Origin: Rhodoblastus sp.
GTDB lineage: Bacteria > Pseudomonadota > Alphaproteobacteria > Rhizobiales > Beijerinckiaceae
Direction: 5' to 3'
Length of the DNA: 64,000 nucleotides
Assembly: GCF_019449565.1 (NCBI RefSeq)
Contig: NZ_JAGRPM010000083.1
Span: forward strand, 1 to 64,000
Shown here: positions 25,755-34,455 of the stretch, piece after piece
Position numbering within the stretch: the stretch's first letter is position 1
Layout of the letters: each line of letters starts with the position of its first letter
Translations under genes and position numbers: made by a program
The notes under the pieces: model-generated
The model's database searches: none
Seen by the model: the letters and a program-made list of their open reading frames with translations, nothing else
Told to the model about the DNA's origin: nothing

Positions 25755-26319
25755 CCAGCGCGTCGAGATCGGGCCGCGCGCGGTCCTCGGGGCCTTTTTC
25801 GACCCGGCCGATATGGATATAGCCTGCGATCCGCTCATGTTCCGCGAGGCCAAAGCGGGTCAGGACTTCGCGGTCATAGGCGGCCCATCCCGTGATCCAG
25901 ACGGTGCGAAAGCCCATCGCCGTCGCGGCGACCGTGAGGGCCATGCAGACCGCGCCCGCCGTCAGATGCTGCTCCCATTCCGGAATTTTGACATGGGGCG
26001 CGGCGCGCGACACAACGGCGACGACGAGCGGCGCCTGGGCGAAGCGGGCTCGCTCCGTCTCGACGCGCTGGGCCTCGGCGGCCGGCTCGCGCTTGGCGAA
26101 AACATCCGCGAGGATTTCACCGGCGCGCTGGCGGCCCTCGCCTTCGAAAATGATGAAGCGCCAGGGCGTGAGCTTGCCATGGTCCGGCACGCGCGAGGCC
26201 AGCGTGAGCAGCTCGCGCAATTCGGCCTCGTCGGGGCCGGGACCGCGCATTTGCATGGGCGGCGCGGAGCGGCGGGTCGCCAATAACTGGATGGTTTCGT
26301 TCTTCGGGCTGTCTGTCAT
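25741..26319 (-). CDS. Nitroreductase family protein
   Basis: The 192-residue FMN-dependent oxidoreductase of the nitroreductase fold has an N-terminal LLATRRSAPP motif (FMN phosphate-binding R-R-S), a central SRVPDHGKLTPWRFI (FMN/dimer) and a C-terminal GYIHIG strand. The set resembles YdjA-type small nitroreductases. The start at 26319 (MTDSPKNETIQ) is chosen over an upstream frame of 24 extra codons that is not family-like. The physiological substrate is unknown. Confidence 0.88.
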   Translation of the reverse strand: MTDSPKNETIQLLATRRSAPPMQMRGPGPDEAELRELLTLASRVPDHGKLTPWRFIIFEGEGRQRAGEILADVFAKREPAAEAQRVETERARFAQAPLVVAVVSRAAPHVKIPEWEQHLTAGAVCMALTVAATAMGFRTVWITGWAAYDREVLTRFGLAEHERIAGYIHIGRVEKGPEDRARPDLDALVTRF

Positions 26320-26408
26320 GGCTTCATCCGGACTTTTCGCGCTAGAAGCCCTAAAAAGGTCACTTTGTAAACCGATGCCGGAATAGGCCAAGCGGGCGGA
26401 GAACGGGT

Positions 26409-27404
26409 TTGCGGCGAATGGTTTCGGGATTTTCTGGCGCGAGGGCTCCTCTGGCGGGATTGGCGGCGGCGGCCTTGTGCTGGCTTGCCCCGCCAGCGCT
26501 CGCGCAGGCGCCTGATCTCCCTCCCGCCCTCAATGTGCCGCCGTTCATCGGCGCGGAGCCGCCCGCCGCGACAACCGCCCCGCAGCAGCCGGCGCCGGCG
26601 CCCGAGGCCGCGCGCTCTCCGGTCTCGCTCAACGCCGTCTTCGCCCCCGGCGACATCCAGGCCATCCGCTCCGGCCTGAACTGGCGCGTATTCGACGCCC
26701 GGGCCAGCGCCGACGGCAGCCACGCCCTGATCGCCGAGTCCAACCAGGCGACGCCGACCTTCCCGCTCGCCGACGGCGATTACATCGTCCACGTTGCCTG
26801 CGGGCTCGCGGGGGCCGCCAAATCCATTACAGTCGCGGGCGCGTCGGTCAGCGAGCGTGTCGTCATGAACGCGGGGGCGCTGAAGATCAGCGGCGCTCTC
26901 GGCGACCTCCCGATCGCGCCATCGCGGCTCAACGTCATGGTCTATCTGCCCGACCGCGATGACCCCGAAGCCAAGTTGATCATTCCAAATCTCAAGGCCG
27001 ATGAGGCGGAATGCCTGCCCGAGGGCGCCTATCACATTGTGTCGAAGTTGATGGACGTCGCGGCCGGCGCCACGACCCCGACCAATTCGACCGTTTATGC
27101 CGACCTTCGCGTTCAGGCGGGCAAGCTGACCGCGGGCGTCCTGCGCCATCGCGCGGCGACCATGACGCTGAAACTGGTCAATAACGCGGGCGGCGAGGCG
27201 CTGGCCAACACCAGCTTCTCGATCCTCACGCCCGGCGGCGACGTCATCCGCGAAATGATCGGCGCCTTTCCTTCGCTGGTGCTGTCGGAGGGCGAATATG
27301 TCGCCATCGCCCGCCATGAGAACAAGACCTATCAGGCGACCTTCAAGGTCACGTCCAATCAGGACCGCGATGTCGAGGTTCTGGCGGGACAGCCCGTGCA
27401 GTGA
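26409..27404 (+). CDS. Secreted protein with repeated beta-sandwich-like modules, function unknown
   Basis: The 331-residue protein has a signal peptide (cleavage near ALA-Q, residue 33), a Pro/Ala-rich spacer to about residue 70, then two to three related modules. The first (about 80-150: LNWRVFDAR..., TPTFPLADGDYIVHVACG) and last (about 245-325: MTLKLVNNAGG..., FPSLVLSEGEYVAIARHENKTYQATFKV) share the pattern of a hydrophobic strand, a central FPxLxxGxY turn and a final strand pair. Start TTG 26409 is favoured by GGAG seven bases upstream; ATG 26418 is the alternative. No named family is recognised with confidence. It overlaps the upstream frame of the cytochrome gene, which likely shares the transcript. 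Confidence 0.7.
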   Translation: MRRMVSGFSGARAPLAGLAAAALCWLAPPALAQAPDLPPALNVPPFIGAEPPAATTAPQQPAPAPEAARSPVSLNAVFAPGDIQAIRSGLNWRVFDARASADGSHALIAESNQATPTFPLADGDYIVHVACGLAGAAKSITVAGASVSERVVMNAGALKISGALGDLPIAPSRLNVMVYLPDRDDPEAKLIIPNLKADEAECLPEGAYHIVSKLMDVAAGATTPTNSTVYADLRVQAGKLTAGVLRHRAATMTLKLVNNAGGEALANTSFSILTPGGDVIREMIGAFPSLVLSEGEYVAIARHENKTYQATFKVTSNQDRDVEVLAGQPVQ

Positions 27405-27508
27405 CCGGACGACCTCTCCGTTCGCGCGCCTTTCGCATCTTGACCCCGGACAAGGCGCTTGCGCCGCGACCGGCGGATAGTCCAATCTCTCCATCTGGAG
27501 CCATTCCC

Positions 27509-27847
27509 ATGCGCCTTCTCGCGATTCGTTCCCTGCTCGCTCTTTCGGCTTTTGCTTTCCTGTCCGCCGGGCCGGCGGCGGCCGCTTCCGATCCCGATCA
27601 GGGCGAAAGAATCGCGCAGCGCTGGTGCGCGGCGTGCCATGTGGTCGCGGAGAATCAGAAACGGGCCAGCGCCGACGTCCCGAGCTTTTTCGATATCGCC
27701 AAGCGCAAGACAAATGGCGACCTGACGTCCTTCCTCACCGACCCGCATCCCAAAATGCCGGACATGAATCTCTCGCGGCAGGAGATCGCGGATATCACGG
27801 CCTATATCCGCTCGCTCGCGCCGCCGAAAGGCGAAACCGCGCGTTAA
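27509..27847 (+). CDS. Small periplasmic cytochrome c
   Basis: The 112-residue class I cytochrome c has a signal peptide ending near AAA-S (residues 24-27). A single haem is attached through CAACH (C40, C43, H44), and the axial methionine is probably M83 or M86 in KMPDMNLS. The C-terminal helix (DITAYIRSLAPP) is typical. ATG 27509 follows CTGGAG at eight bases; a longer frame upstream lacks a leader. It probably transfers electrons in the periplasm. The previous gene on the same strand is the unknown secreted protein. Its stop shares TTAA with the convergent YaiI gene. Confidence 0.9.
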   Translation: MRLLAIRSLLALSAFAFLSAGPAAAASDPDQGERIAQRWCAACHVVAENQKRASADVPSFFDIAKRKTNGDLTSFLTDPHPKMPDMNLSRQEIADITAYIRSLAPPKGETAR

Positions 27848-28311
27848 GCCTCGGGCTTCATCCGCTTGCGCGCCAGCTGAACGCCGCGCTCCAGAGCAGA
27901 CAGGAAGGCCGAGCGGTCGCGCGGTGAAAATCCCTTCGGCCCACCGGTGGTCGCGCCGCCGGAGCGCAGATCCTCCATCAGATTTCGCATCGCCAGCGCC
28001 ATGCCAATCGAGGCGTCGTCGAAAATCTTGCCATTGGGCGCCAGCACGAAGGCCCCCGCCTTGACGCAGCGCGCGGCCAACGGAATGTCGGCGGTGACGA
28101 CGATCTTGCCCGCGTCGGCGCGCTCGGCGATCCAGTCATCCGCCACATCCGGCCCTTGCGGCACAAGCACCCGCTCGACCATCGGATGGCGTGGCGCCTG
28201 AATGAGCCGATTGGCGACCAGGAAGACTTTCAGGCCGTGACGCGCGGCGACCTTGTAGCACTCGTCCTTGACCGGACAGGCGTCGGCGTCGATCAGGATT
28301 ACCGGGTCCAT
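27844..28311 (-). CDS. UPF0178/YaiI family protein (DUF188)
   Basis: The 155-residue protein has the YaiI/YqxD signature: ILIDADACPVKDE at the start, VTADIPLAARCV mid-protein and a C-terminal SALERGVQLAR helix. It belongs to the PIN-like nuclease superfamily, but its activity is unproven. The start at 28311 (MDPVILIDADACP) replaces a longer frame with a non-homologous 32-residue extension. It is convergent with the cytochrome c gene, sharing four bases. Confidence 0.92.
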   Translation of the reverse strand: MDPVILIDADACPVKDECYKVAARHGLKVFLVANRLIQAPRHPMVERVLVPQGPDVADDWIAERADAGKIVVTADIPLAARCVKAGAFVLAPNGKIFDDASIGMALAMRNLMEDLRSGGATTGGPKGFSPRDRSAFLSALERGVQLARKRMKPEA

Positions 28312-28336
28312 GCGCCCACCACTTAGCAAGCTCCTG

Positions 28337-29380
28337 TCACGGCGAGGGATTGCCGCGTATTTGGTGAATCCCGTCGATGCGCCGCAGGATTTCCGCATCG
28401 AGACCATGCGGCGCGTCGAGAATCAGCTTGAGTTGATCGAGATTGGTCGCGCCGATGATATTCGCCGTCACGAAGGGCCGCGACGTGACGAAGGCCAGCG
28501 CAAGATGGACCGGATGAAGCCCCGACTCGCGCGCCAGCGCGAGATAATCCTCGATGGCCTCGTCCACGCCCGGCTTCTGGTAACGCTGGCCGCGATTGAA
28601 CAAGGCGCCGCGCGAATTGGCCGGCAGCGCGCCATGCAGATATTTGCCGGTGAGATAGCCCTGCGCGAGCGGCGAATAGGCCAGCAGCCCGACCTGCTCG
28701 CGGAAAGCGAATTCGGCGAGGCCGATCTCGTACTGGCGGTTCAATAAGTGATAGGCGTTCTGGATTGAGACCAGACGCGGCCCCGCCGCCGTCTCGGCGC
28801 CGCGCAAGAACCCGGCGACGCCCCAGGGCGTTTCGTTGGAGACGCCGAAATGGCGGATCTTGCCCTGCTGGACCAATTCGCCCAGCGCCGACAGCGTCTC
28901 CTCGAAAGAAACGCCGTCCGGCCCGCCGCGATCCTGATAGGCGTTGGAGAGGCCCTCGAACAGGTCCATCGGCCGGTCGGGCCAGTGCAACTGATAAAGG
29001 TCGATATAATCGGTCTGCAGCCGCTTCAGGGAATTCTCGATGGCATAGAAAATATTCTTGCGGTCCAGCCGCGCCGTTTCGCCATTGCGAAACCAGGGCG
29101 AGGCGGTGCGGCCGACGATCTTGCTCGCCAGAATGACTTTCTCGCGCGTTCCTCGCGCCGAAAACCATTTGCCGATGATCGTTTCCGTCGCGCCATAGGT
29201 TTCCGCACGAGGGGGGATGGAATAAAGCTCCGCCGTGTCGAAGAAATTGACGCCATGCGCAAGGGCGTAATCCATCTGCGCGAAGGCGTCGGCCTCGCCG
29301 GTCTGCTGGCCATAGGTCATGGTGCCGAGGCAAATTTCCGAGACCATCAAATCCGTGCGGCCAAGCGGGCGTTTCTGCAT
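28337..29380 (-). CDS. Aldo/keto reductase (Tas-like)
   Basis: This 347-residue NADPH-dependent (alpha/beta)8 aldo/keto reductase resembles E. coli Tas. The catalytic tetrad is visible: D48 (FFDTAELY), Y53, K87 (ASKIVG) and H132 (LYQLHWPD). The C-terminal cofactor part includes IIGATNLDQLK. The start gives the family N-terminus MQKRPLGRTDLMVSEICLGTM. It sits 25 bases upstream of the YaiI start on the same strand, probably one transcript. Substrate unknown. Confidence 0.92.
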   Translation of the reverse strand: MQKRPLGRTDLMVSEICLGTMTYGQQTGEADAFAQMDYALAHGVNFFDTAELYSIPPRAETYGATETIIGKWFSARGTREKVILASKIVGRTASPWFRNGETARLDRKNIFYAIENSLKRLQTDYIDLYQLHWPDRPMDLFEGLSNAYQDRGGPDGVSFEETLSALGELVQQGKIRHFGVSNETPWGVAGFLRGAETAAGPRLVSIQNAYHLLNRQYEIGLAEFAFREQVGLLAYSPLAQGYLTGKYLHGALPANSRGALFNRGQRYQKPGVDEAIEDYLALARESGLHPVHLALAFVTSRPFVTANIIGATNLDQLKLILDAPHGLDAEILRRIDGIHQIRGNPSP

Positions 29381-29481
29381 TTCAAGACTCCTTCAGCGCG
29401 GCCAAGCATAAGCAATTTCCGCGCTGCGAATTGGGCGAAGCGGCAAGGCGGCGCTTGCAGTCGAGCACATGCTGGCCGGTC

Positions 29482-30045
29482 TCAGAAGCCGAAATGCAGA
29501 CGCGCCTGACGCAGGCACGCCATGAAGCCGGCCAGATCGCCAAGGCCGGGGAGAGAGACCTCTGGACGGATCACCTTGCGCCCCTGCCCTTTCAGCGCGC
29601 AATCGAGCATCAGATTGTCGGCATTGCCGAAATTCTCGATCAGCAAGGCGCGGGCGTCGCAATGCTCGCCCTCGGGCGTGACGTGGACGCCGAACTCGCC
29701 CGCGACACGATCGAATAGCGGCGACGCCTCATTGGTATAGGCGAAGACGGGCTTGCCGAGCGCGGCGAAAAAGCCAAGCTCGAAGGCCGTTCCCGGATCG
29801 GCGTTGACGCCGCGAAAGGGCGAGAGGTTGAAAATCGCCGCGTCGGCCTCGCGTAAAAAGGCGACATTGGCGGCGAAGATTTTTTCGTCCAGCGTCTCGC
29901 CCGGCGCCACCGCAAGATCGTGATCGAGCGGATAAAGGCCGACGAAGCCGAACTCCTCACACAGGATCTTTTTGCGCGCGCCGATCTCGACGGCGTCAGG
30001 CAAAAAAACCTCGGGACCGGCGAGATAGATCTTTGGATTGGACAT
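29482..30045 (-). CDS. Nucleoside 2-deoxyribosyltransferase family protein
   Basis: The 187-residue protein has the family signature: KIYLAGPEVF at the N-terminus (nucleotide-binding), DAAIFNLSPFRGVNADPGTAFELGFFAALGKPVFAY, with the glutamate in AFELGF as probable nucleophile, and a C-terminal NLMLD segment. It transfers or hydrolyses deoxyribose from nucleosides or nucleotides. ATG 30045 is selected over 30069 because MSNPKIYLAGP is the family start. A palindromic dispersed repeat lies just upstream (30074-30143). Confidence 0.88.
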   Translation of the reverse strand: MSNPKIYLAGPEVFLPDAVEIGARKKILCEEFGFVGLYPLDHDLAVAPGETLDEKIFAANVAFLREADAAIFNLSPFRGVNADPGTAFELGFFAALGKPVFAYTNEASPLFDRVAGEFGVHVTPEGEHCDARALLIENFGNADNLMLDCALKGQGRKVIRPEVSLPGLGDLAGFMACLRQARLHFGF

Positions 30046-30073
30046 GGATGGAACGGCCCCGGGATTCAAAGCG

Positions 30074-30143
30074 CGTCATTGCGAGCGGAGCGATCCACCC
30101 CGCATATAGCGCGGAATGGAACGCGTCGCTCGTCGCAACGACG
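30074..30143. repeat. Intergenic imperfect palindrome, CGTCATTGCGAG-type dispersed repeat
   Basis: The left arm CGTCATTGCGAGCGGAGCGA and the right arm (reverse complement CGTCGTTGCGACGAGCGACG) can pair into a long imperfect hairpin. The CGTCATTGCGAG... sequence resembles a small palindromic repeat found between genes in many bacteria, including Bradyrhizobium relatives. It sits between the deoxyribosyltransferase start and the thrS stop. No second copy was noticed in this window. Confidence 0.65.
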
Positions 30144-30154
30144 GAGCAAGGCGG

Positions 30155-32089
30155 TCACGCCCCGCGCAAATCCGGCGGCGCCGCCTCCTTCGCCAACGAA
30201 GCAAGCGCCTCGTCGAGAGTCGCAAAGGTTTGCGCCTGCGAGCCGAGCCGGCGGATCGAGACGGTGCGGTCCGCCGCCTCCTTGCGGCCGACGACCAGCA
30301 GCGCCGGGATTTTCGCCAGCGACAATTCGCGCACCTTGTAATTGATCTTCTCGTTGCGAAGATCGGTGTCGACGCGCAGGCCAGCCTTGCGGGCCAGGGC
30401 GGCGATTTCCAACGCGTAATCGTCGGCGTCCGATGTGATGGTGCAGACGACCGCCTGGACCGGCGACAGCCACAGCGGCAGGTGCCCGGCGAAATGCTCG
30501 ATCAATATGCCGGTGAACCGCTCCAGCGAGCCGAAAATGGCGCGATGGATCATGACCGGAGTCTGCTTTTCCGAATCCGGCCCGATATAGAAAGCGCCGA
30601 ACCGGCCCGGCAGGTTGAAGTCCACCTGCGTCGTGCCGCATTGCCATTCGCGGCCGATGGCGTCGCGCAGGGTATATTCGAGCTTTGGCCCATAGAAAGC
30701 GCCCTCGCCCGGATTGATCCCGGTCTTGACGCCCGACGCCGCGAGCAGGTCGAGCACCTTTTGCAAGGCGGCCTCCGCCTTGTCCCAGCTCTCGTCATTG
30801 CCGACGCGCTTGTCAGGGCGCAGGGACAGCTTCACCACAATGTCCTCGAAGCCGAAGTCCTTGTAGATCGACATGACCATGTCATTGATCTTCATGGCTT
30901 CCGCCATGATCTGGTCTTCGGTGCAGAAGATATGGGCGTCGTCCTGCGTGAAGGCGCGCACGCGCATCATGCCGTGGATCGCGCCCGACGGCTCGTAGCG
31001 GTGGACGATGCCGAATTCCGCGATCTTCATTGGCAGGTCGCGATAGGACTTCAACCCGTTCTTGAAAATCTGCACATGGCCCGGGCAGTTCATCGGCTTC
31101 AAGGCGAAGACGCGCTCATCCTCCGTCTTGGTGATGAACATGTTCTCGCGATAGGTCTGCCAATGGCCCGAGGTCTCCCACAGGGCGCGGTCGAGCACCT
31201 GCGGCGTGTTGACCTCGATATAGCCGGCCTCCTGCTGGCGGCGGCGCATGAAGGAGATGAGGGTCTGGAACAGGGTCCAGCCCTTGGGGTGCCAGAAGAT
31301 CGTGCCCGGCCCCTCCTCCTGGAAATGGAACAGGTCCATCTCGCGGCCGAGACGACGATGGTCGCGGCGCTCGGCCTCCTCGATCTGCTTGAGATAGGCG
31401 TCGAGGTCTTCCTGCTTGGCGAAGGCGGTGGCGTAGATGCGCTGGAGCATCGGCTTGTTCGAATCGCCGCGCCAATAGGCGCCCGCGACCTTCATCAGCT
31501 TGAAGGCCTGACCGATCTTGCCGGTTGAGGGCATATGCGGGCCACGGCACAGGTCAAGCCAGTCGCCCTGCTTGTAGACCGAGATCTTCTGGTCGGCCGG
31601 AATGGTCTCGACCAGTTCGACCTTGAAGGCCTCGCCATGCTTTTCAAACCAGGCGACCGCCTCGTCGCGGGTCCATTCCTCGCGCACGATCGGCTTGTCG
31701 GCGGCGATAATCTCCCGCATCTTCCGTTCGATGGCGGCGAAATCCTCCGGCGTGAAGGGCTCGGCGCGGAAAAAGTCGTAATAGAAGCCGTTCTCGATCA
31801 CCGGGCCAATGGTCACCTGCGTGCCGGGATAGAGCGCCTGCACCGCGTCGGCCAGCACATGGGCGGCGTCATGGCGGATCAGCTCGAGCGCGCGTGGGTC
31901 GTCGCGGTTGAGGAATTCGACTTTGGCGTCGGCGTCGATCGGCTTGGCGATATCGACCATTTCGCCATTGAGCATCATGGCGACGGTGCGCTTGGCCAGC
32001 GAGGGCGAAATGCTCTTGGCGATATCGAGGCCGGTCGCGCCCGCTTCAAAGCTGCGCTGGGCGCCGTCGGGGAAAGTAATCGCAATCAT
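30155..32089 (-). CDS. thrS: Threonine--tRNA ligase
   Basis: ThrRS charges tRNA-Thr and edits serine. From ATG 32089 (after AAGGAGAAACGG) the protein is 644 residues with a TGS domain (1-62), an editing domain with HDAAHVLADAV, a class II catalytic core (PGTIFWHPKGWTLFQTL; zinc site with NCPGHVQIF), and a C-terminal anticodon-binding domain (VQAVVCTITSDADDYALEIA). The frame stays open about 139 codons upstream, but that extension overlaps the opposite-strand gene and lacks homology. It appears monocistronic. Confidence 0.97.
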   Translation of the reverse strand: MIAITFPDGAQRSFEAGATGLDIAKSISPSLAKRTVAMMLNGEMVDIAKPIDADAKVEFLNRDDPRALELIRHDAAHVLADAVQALYPGTQVTIGPVIENGFYYDFFRAEPFTPEDFAAIERKMREIIAADKPIVREEWTRDEAVAWFEKHGEAFKVELVETIPADQKISVYKQGDWLDLCRGPHMPSTGKIGQAFKLMKVAGAYWRGDSNKPMLQRIYATAFAKQEDLDAYLKQIEEAERRDHRRLGREMDLFHFQEEGPGTIFWHPKGWTLFQTLISFMRRRQQEAGYIEVNTPQVLDRALWETSGHWQTYRENMFITKTEDERVFALKPMNCPGHVQIFKNGLKSYRDLPMKIAEFGIVHRYEPSGAIHGMMRVRAFTQDDAHIFCTEDQIMAEAMKINDMVMSIYKDFGFEDIVVKLSLRPDKRVGNDESWDKAEAALQKVLDLLAASGVKTGINPGEGAFYGPKLEYTLRDAIGREWQCGTTQVDFNLPGRFGAFYIGPDSEKQTPVMIHRAIFGSLERFTGILIEHFAGHLPLWLSPVQAVVCTITSDADDYALEIAALARKAGLRVDTDLRNEKINYKVRELSLAKIPALLVVGRKEAADRTVSIRRLGSQAQTFATLDEALASLAKEAAPPDLRGA

Positions 32090-32267
32090 CCGTTTCTCCT
32101 TGCTCACTCGCCGAGACGGGCCGGCGTAAGCTGTTTTTCGGAGCGCTTTCCTATCGCGATTTGCGTCGTCAGCGCAATGCGCGCGTGCTTGTACGTGACT
32201 TTGGATTGACGCGTGTGGCAAGGTCGCGCCAAATTGCGCGCCCTGAGAATGGCCCTTCGGTGGTAAA

Positions 32268-33140
32268 GTGGGTAACTGGAAAAGACAGATCAAAATCGCC
32301 TTGCTAGCGATGACGGCCGCGCTCGCAACCGCTTTCGGCAGCTGGTTTCTTGCGACCGGAGAGCAAAAATCCGCGCCACCCGCGCCGCCGCTCGCGGCCA
32401 AGCCCGTCACCACGACGCCGGTTGCGCCCGAGCCCGTCGAGGAGGCGGCCAAAGGCGAGGCTGAGACGCCGATCGACCCGCAAAGGCTTGCCGCCCTGCA
32501 AGACAAGCTGAAGCAGGCGCCGGAATATGAAGTGTTTTTCGTCCAGCTCCGCAGCCTGTACCCGTCCGATTACGACGCGGCGGTCAAGAGCGCCCTCGCC
32601 CAGGGGATCGAGACCCACGATAACGCGGCCGACCTGTTCCTGACCCAGGCCGTGCAGGTCTTGCGGCAGAAGCGCGGCCTGATGGGCGCCCGAGCCGGCG
32701 CCGAGGCGCTCGACAGCCTGTTCGACCAGCATCAGAAGGTCCTGGCGCAACTGGCGGCGACCGACCCCGCGCTCTGCGTCGATTTCCTCACCGGCGCGCC
32801 GGCCGAGCGCTTCGTCGCCTTCGCCGGCGCCCATCGCGCCCTGATGGCCGCCGAGGCCCAGGCCGGGCTCGCGGCCATCGACGACGGCGCGCACAAGAAG
32901 ATCGACCGCGAGGCGCCGACGACCGAAGATTTCGATGAGCTGGAAAAAGCAATGTTGGCCAAGGGCATGGACAAGGCGGCCGTGGCCCAGTTGCTCGACG
33001 GCAAGGCGCCCAGCCCGCCTTTGTCCGACGCCCAGCAATGCCAGAACGGGCTGGTCTATTTCGACGCCATGAAGGCCATGCCGGACCTCCAGCGCCTGCG
33101 GCTCTACGCCCTGGCTTTGGAAGTCATGGCGCATGAGTGA
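32268..33140 (+). CDS. Membrane-anchored protein of unknown function
   Basis: The 290-residue protein begins at GTG 32268. One hydrophobic segment (about residues 8-29, IALLAMTAALATAFGSWFLA) acts as anchor or uncleaved signal, followed by a Pro/Ala/Glu linker (33-65) and an all-helical soluble domain (70-290) containing two conserved-looking cysteines (ALCVDFL and QQCQNGL). No named family is recognised. The stop codon overlaps the start of the beta-lactamase gene (ATGAGTGA), so the two are translationally coupled and may share a cell-envelope role. Confidence 0.65.
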   Translation: MGNWKRQIKIALLAMTAALATAFGSWFLATGEQKSAPPAPPLAAKPVTTTPVAPEPVEEAAKGEAETPIDPQRLAALQDKLKQAPEYEVFFVQLRSLYPSDYDAAVKSALAQGIETHDNAADLFLTQAVQVLRQKRGLMGARAGAEALDSLFDQHQKVLAQLAATDPALCVDFLTGAPAERFVAFAGAHRALMAAEAQAGLAAIDDGAHKKIDREAPTTEDFDELEKAMLAKGMDKAAVAQLLDGKAPSPPLSDAQQCQNGLVYFDAMKAMPDLQRLRLYALALEVMAHE

Positions 33141-33173
33141 TTGGCGCATGAATGATTGGCGCATGAATAGAAT
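33129..33173. repeat. Three tandem 15-bp repeats across the beta-lactamase start
   Basis: Three near-identical copies of GGCGCATGAATGATT (33129-33143, 33144-33158, 33159-33173; the first has G for A, the last diverges at the end) span the stop of the upstream gene and the start of the OXA-like gene. Each unit carries an in-frame ATG and encodes M-x-D-W-R in the beta-lactamase frame. Confidence 0.9.
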
Positions 33174-34032
33174 GCGGATTGCGAGGGCTGTTCTCGCGTC
33201 GGCAATGTGCGCCTTGCCCGCGGCGGCCTCCGCGCGGACGCTTTGCACCGTCATTGCCGACGCCAGGGACGGCGCCGCGCTGCTGGAACAGGGCGAATGC
33301 CGCGCCCGCGTGACGCCAGCCTCGACCTTCAAAATCGCGCTCGCCGTCATCGGTTTCGACTCCGGGCTGCTGACGAACGCGCATTCGCCCGAATATGCCT
33401 TTAAGGAGGGCTATGTCGATTGGGGCGGCGATAATTGGAAACAGCCCACCGATCCGGCGCGCTGGATGAAATATTCGGTGGTATGGTATTCGCAGATTCT
33501 CGCCCATGCGCTGGGCGCCGCGCGTCTGGAAATTAATCTCCGCAAATTCGATTACGGCAACGCCGACATGTCCGGCGACCCCGGCAAGCAAAATGGGCTC
33601 GATCGCGCCTGGATCGGCTCCTCCCTGAAAATATCCCCGGTGGAGCAGACGGTTTTCCTGCGCAAGCTGCTCGCCCGCGAACTTCCGGTTTCTGAAAAAG
33701 CGGCAGCAGAAACCATCGGGATCCTCGAAATCCACCCCGCGCGCGAAGGCTGGGAGCTTCATGGCAAGACCGGCTCGGCCTTCCCACGGACCGCCGATGG
33801 CGGCCAGGATATGGAACATGGATATGGCTGGTATGTCGGCTGGGCGCTGAGGGATGGCAACGCCCTCGTCTTCGCCCGGCTCAATCAGGACGAGCGCAAG
33901 GAGGCGATCGCCGGCGGCCTGCGCGCGCGCGATGAATTGCTCGAGGAATGGCCGTCGCTCGCCTCTCAGGCTTTGGCGTCGTCTTCCGGTTCGACTGCCT
34001 CGCAGACCGGCCTGCGCCGCCACGCGCCATAG
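33133..34032 (+). CDS. Class D (OXA-type) beta-lactamase
   Basis: This class D serine beta-lactamase or penicillin-binding relative of 299 residues has all the main motifs: STFK with catalytic S64-K67, SVV (115-117), YGN (141-143) and KTG (212-214), plus the WIGSSLKISPVEQ stretch. The signal peptide is RIARAVLASAMCALPAAASA. Translation could begin at any of four in-frame ATGs (33133, 33148, 33163, 33172) created by tandem repeats; 33133 has the best Shine-Dalgarno (GGAAG) and overlaps the upstream stop. It is probably an intrinsic chromosomal gene; no mobile element is adjacent. Its substrate range cannot be predicted. The 3' end overlaps yidD by 67 bases. Confidence 0.92.
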   Translation: MSDWRMNDWRMNRMRIARAVLASAMCALPAAASARTLCTVIADARDGAALLEQGECRARVTPASTFKIALAVIGFDSGLLTNAHSPEYAFKEGYVDWGGDNWKQPTDPARWMKYSVVWYSQILAHALGAARLEINLRKFDYGNADMSGDPGKQNGLDRAWIGSSLKISPVEQTVFLRKLLARELPVSEKAAAETIGILEIHPAREGWELHGKTGSAFPRTADGGQDMEHGYGWYVGWALRDGNALVFARLNQDERKEAIAGGLRARDELLEEWPSLASQALASSSGSTASQTGLRRHAP

Positions 34033-34325
34033 CGCCAGGGGTGGAGGGGATCAGCCCCCGGCGGCGCGTTTTTAGGAACGGGGTCGAAGCCTGAATCGCC
34101 CCAGGGCTGGCAGCGGCAGATGCGCGACAGGCCCATCCAGCCGCCCGCCCACAGGCCATGGCGCGCGATCGCCTCGTCCGTAAAGGCGGAACAAGTCGGC
34201 AAATAACGGCAATTTCGCCCCACAAAGGCGGAAAGACTGACCCGATAGACTTGAATCAGCCCGCGCGCCAGCAGAGCGGGCGTGCGCGTCGCGAGTTCGA
34301 GCGGGTTGGGCAATTGCTTAATCAC
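33966..34325 (-). CDS. yidD: Membrane protein insertion efficiency factor YidD
   Basis: This 119-residue protein of the YidD/UPF0161 family assists YidC-dependent membrane insertion. Signatures are LIQVYRVSLSAFVGRNCRYLPTCSAF (amphipathic helix and CRY.PTCS), then EAIARHGLWAGGWMGLSRICRCQPW. The basic N-terminal part is expected to associate with the inner membrane. The C-terminal tail is longer than usual and runs 67 bases antisense into the beta-lactamase 3' end. rnpA/yidC are not adjacent here. Confidence 0.92.
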   Translation of the reverse strand: MIKQLPNPLELATRTPALLARGLIQVYRVSLSAFVGRNCRYLPTCSAFTDEAIARHGLWAGGWMGLSRICRCQPWGDSGFDPVPKNAPPGADPLHPWRYGAWRRRPVCEAVEPEDDAKA

Positions 34326-34455
34326 CGGTAAATTTTCGCAACCGACTGTTGCAAGAAAACGACGCGCCCGACAATATTGATTTTACGGCCAAAAGCGCCT
34401 GTTCCGCATTCTCCCCCGCTGGTAAGCTTTCCGGCAGAATTTGGGGGACGATATA

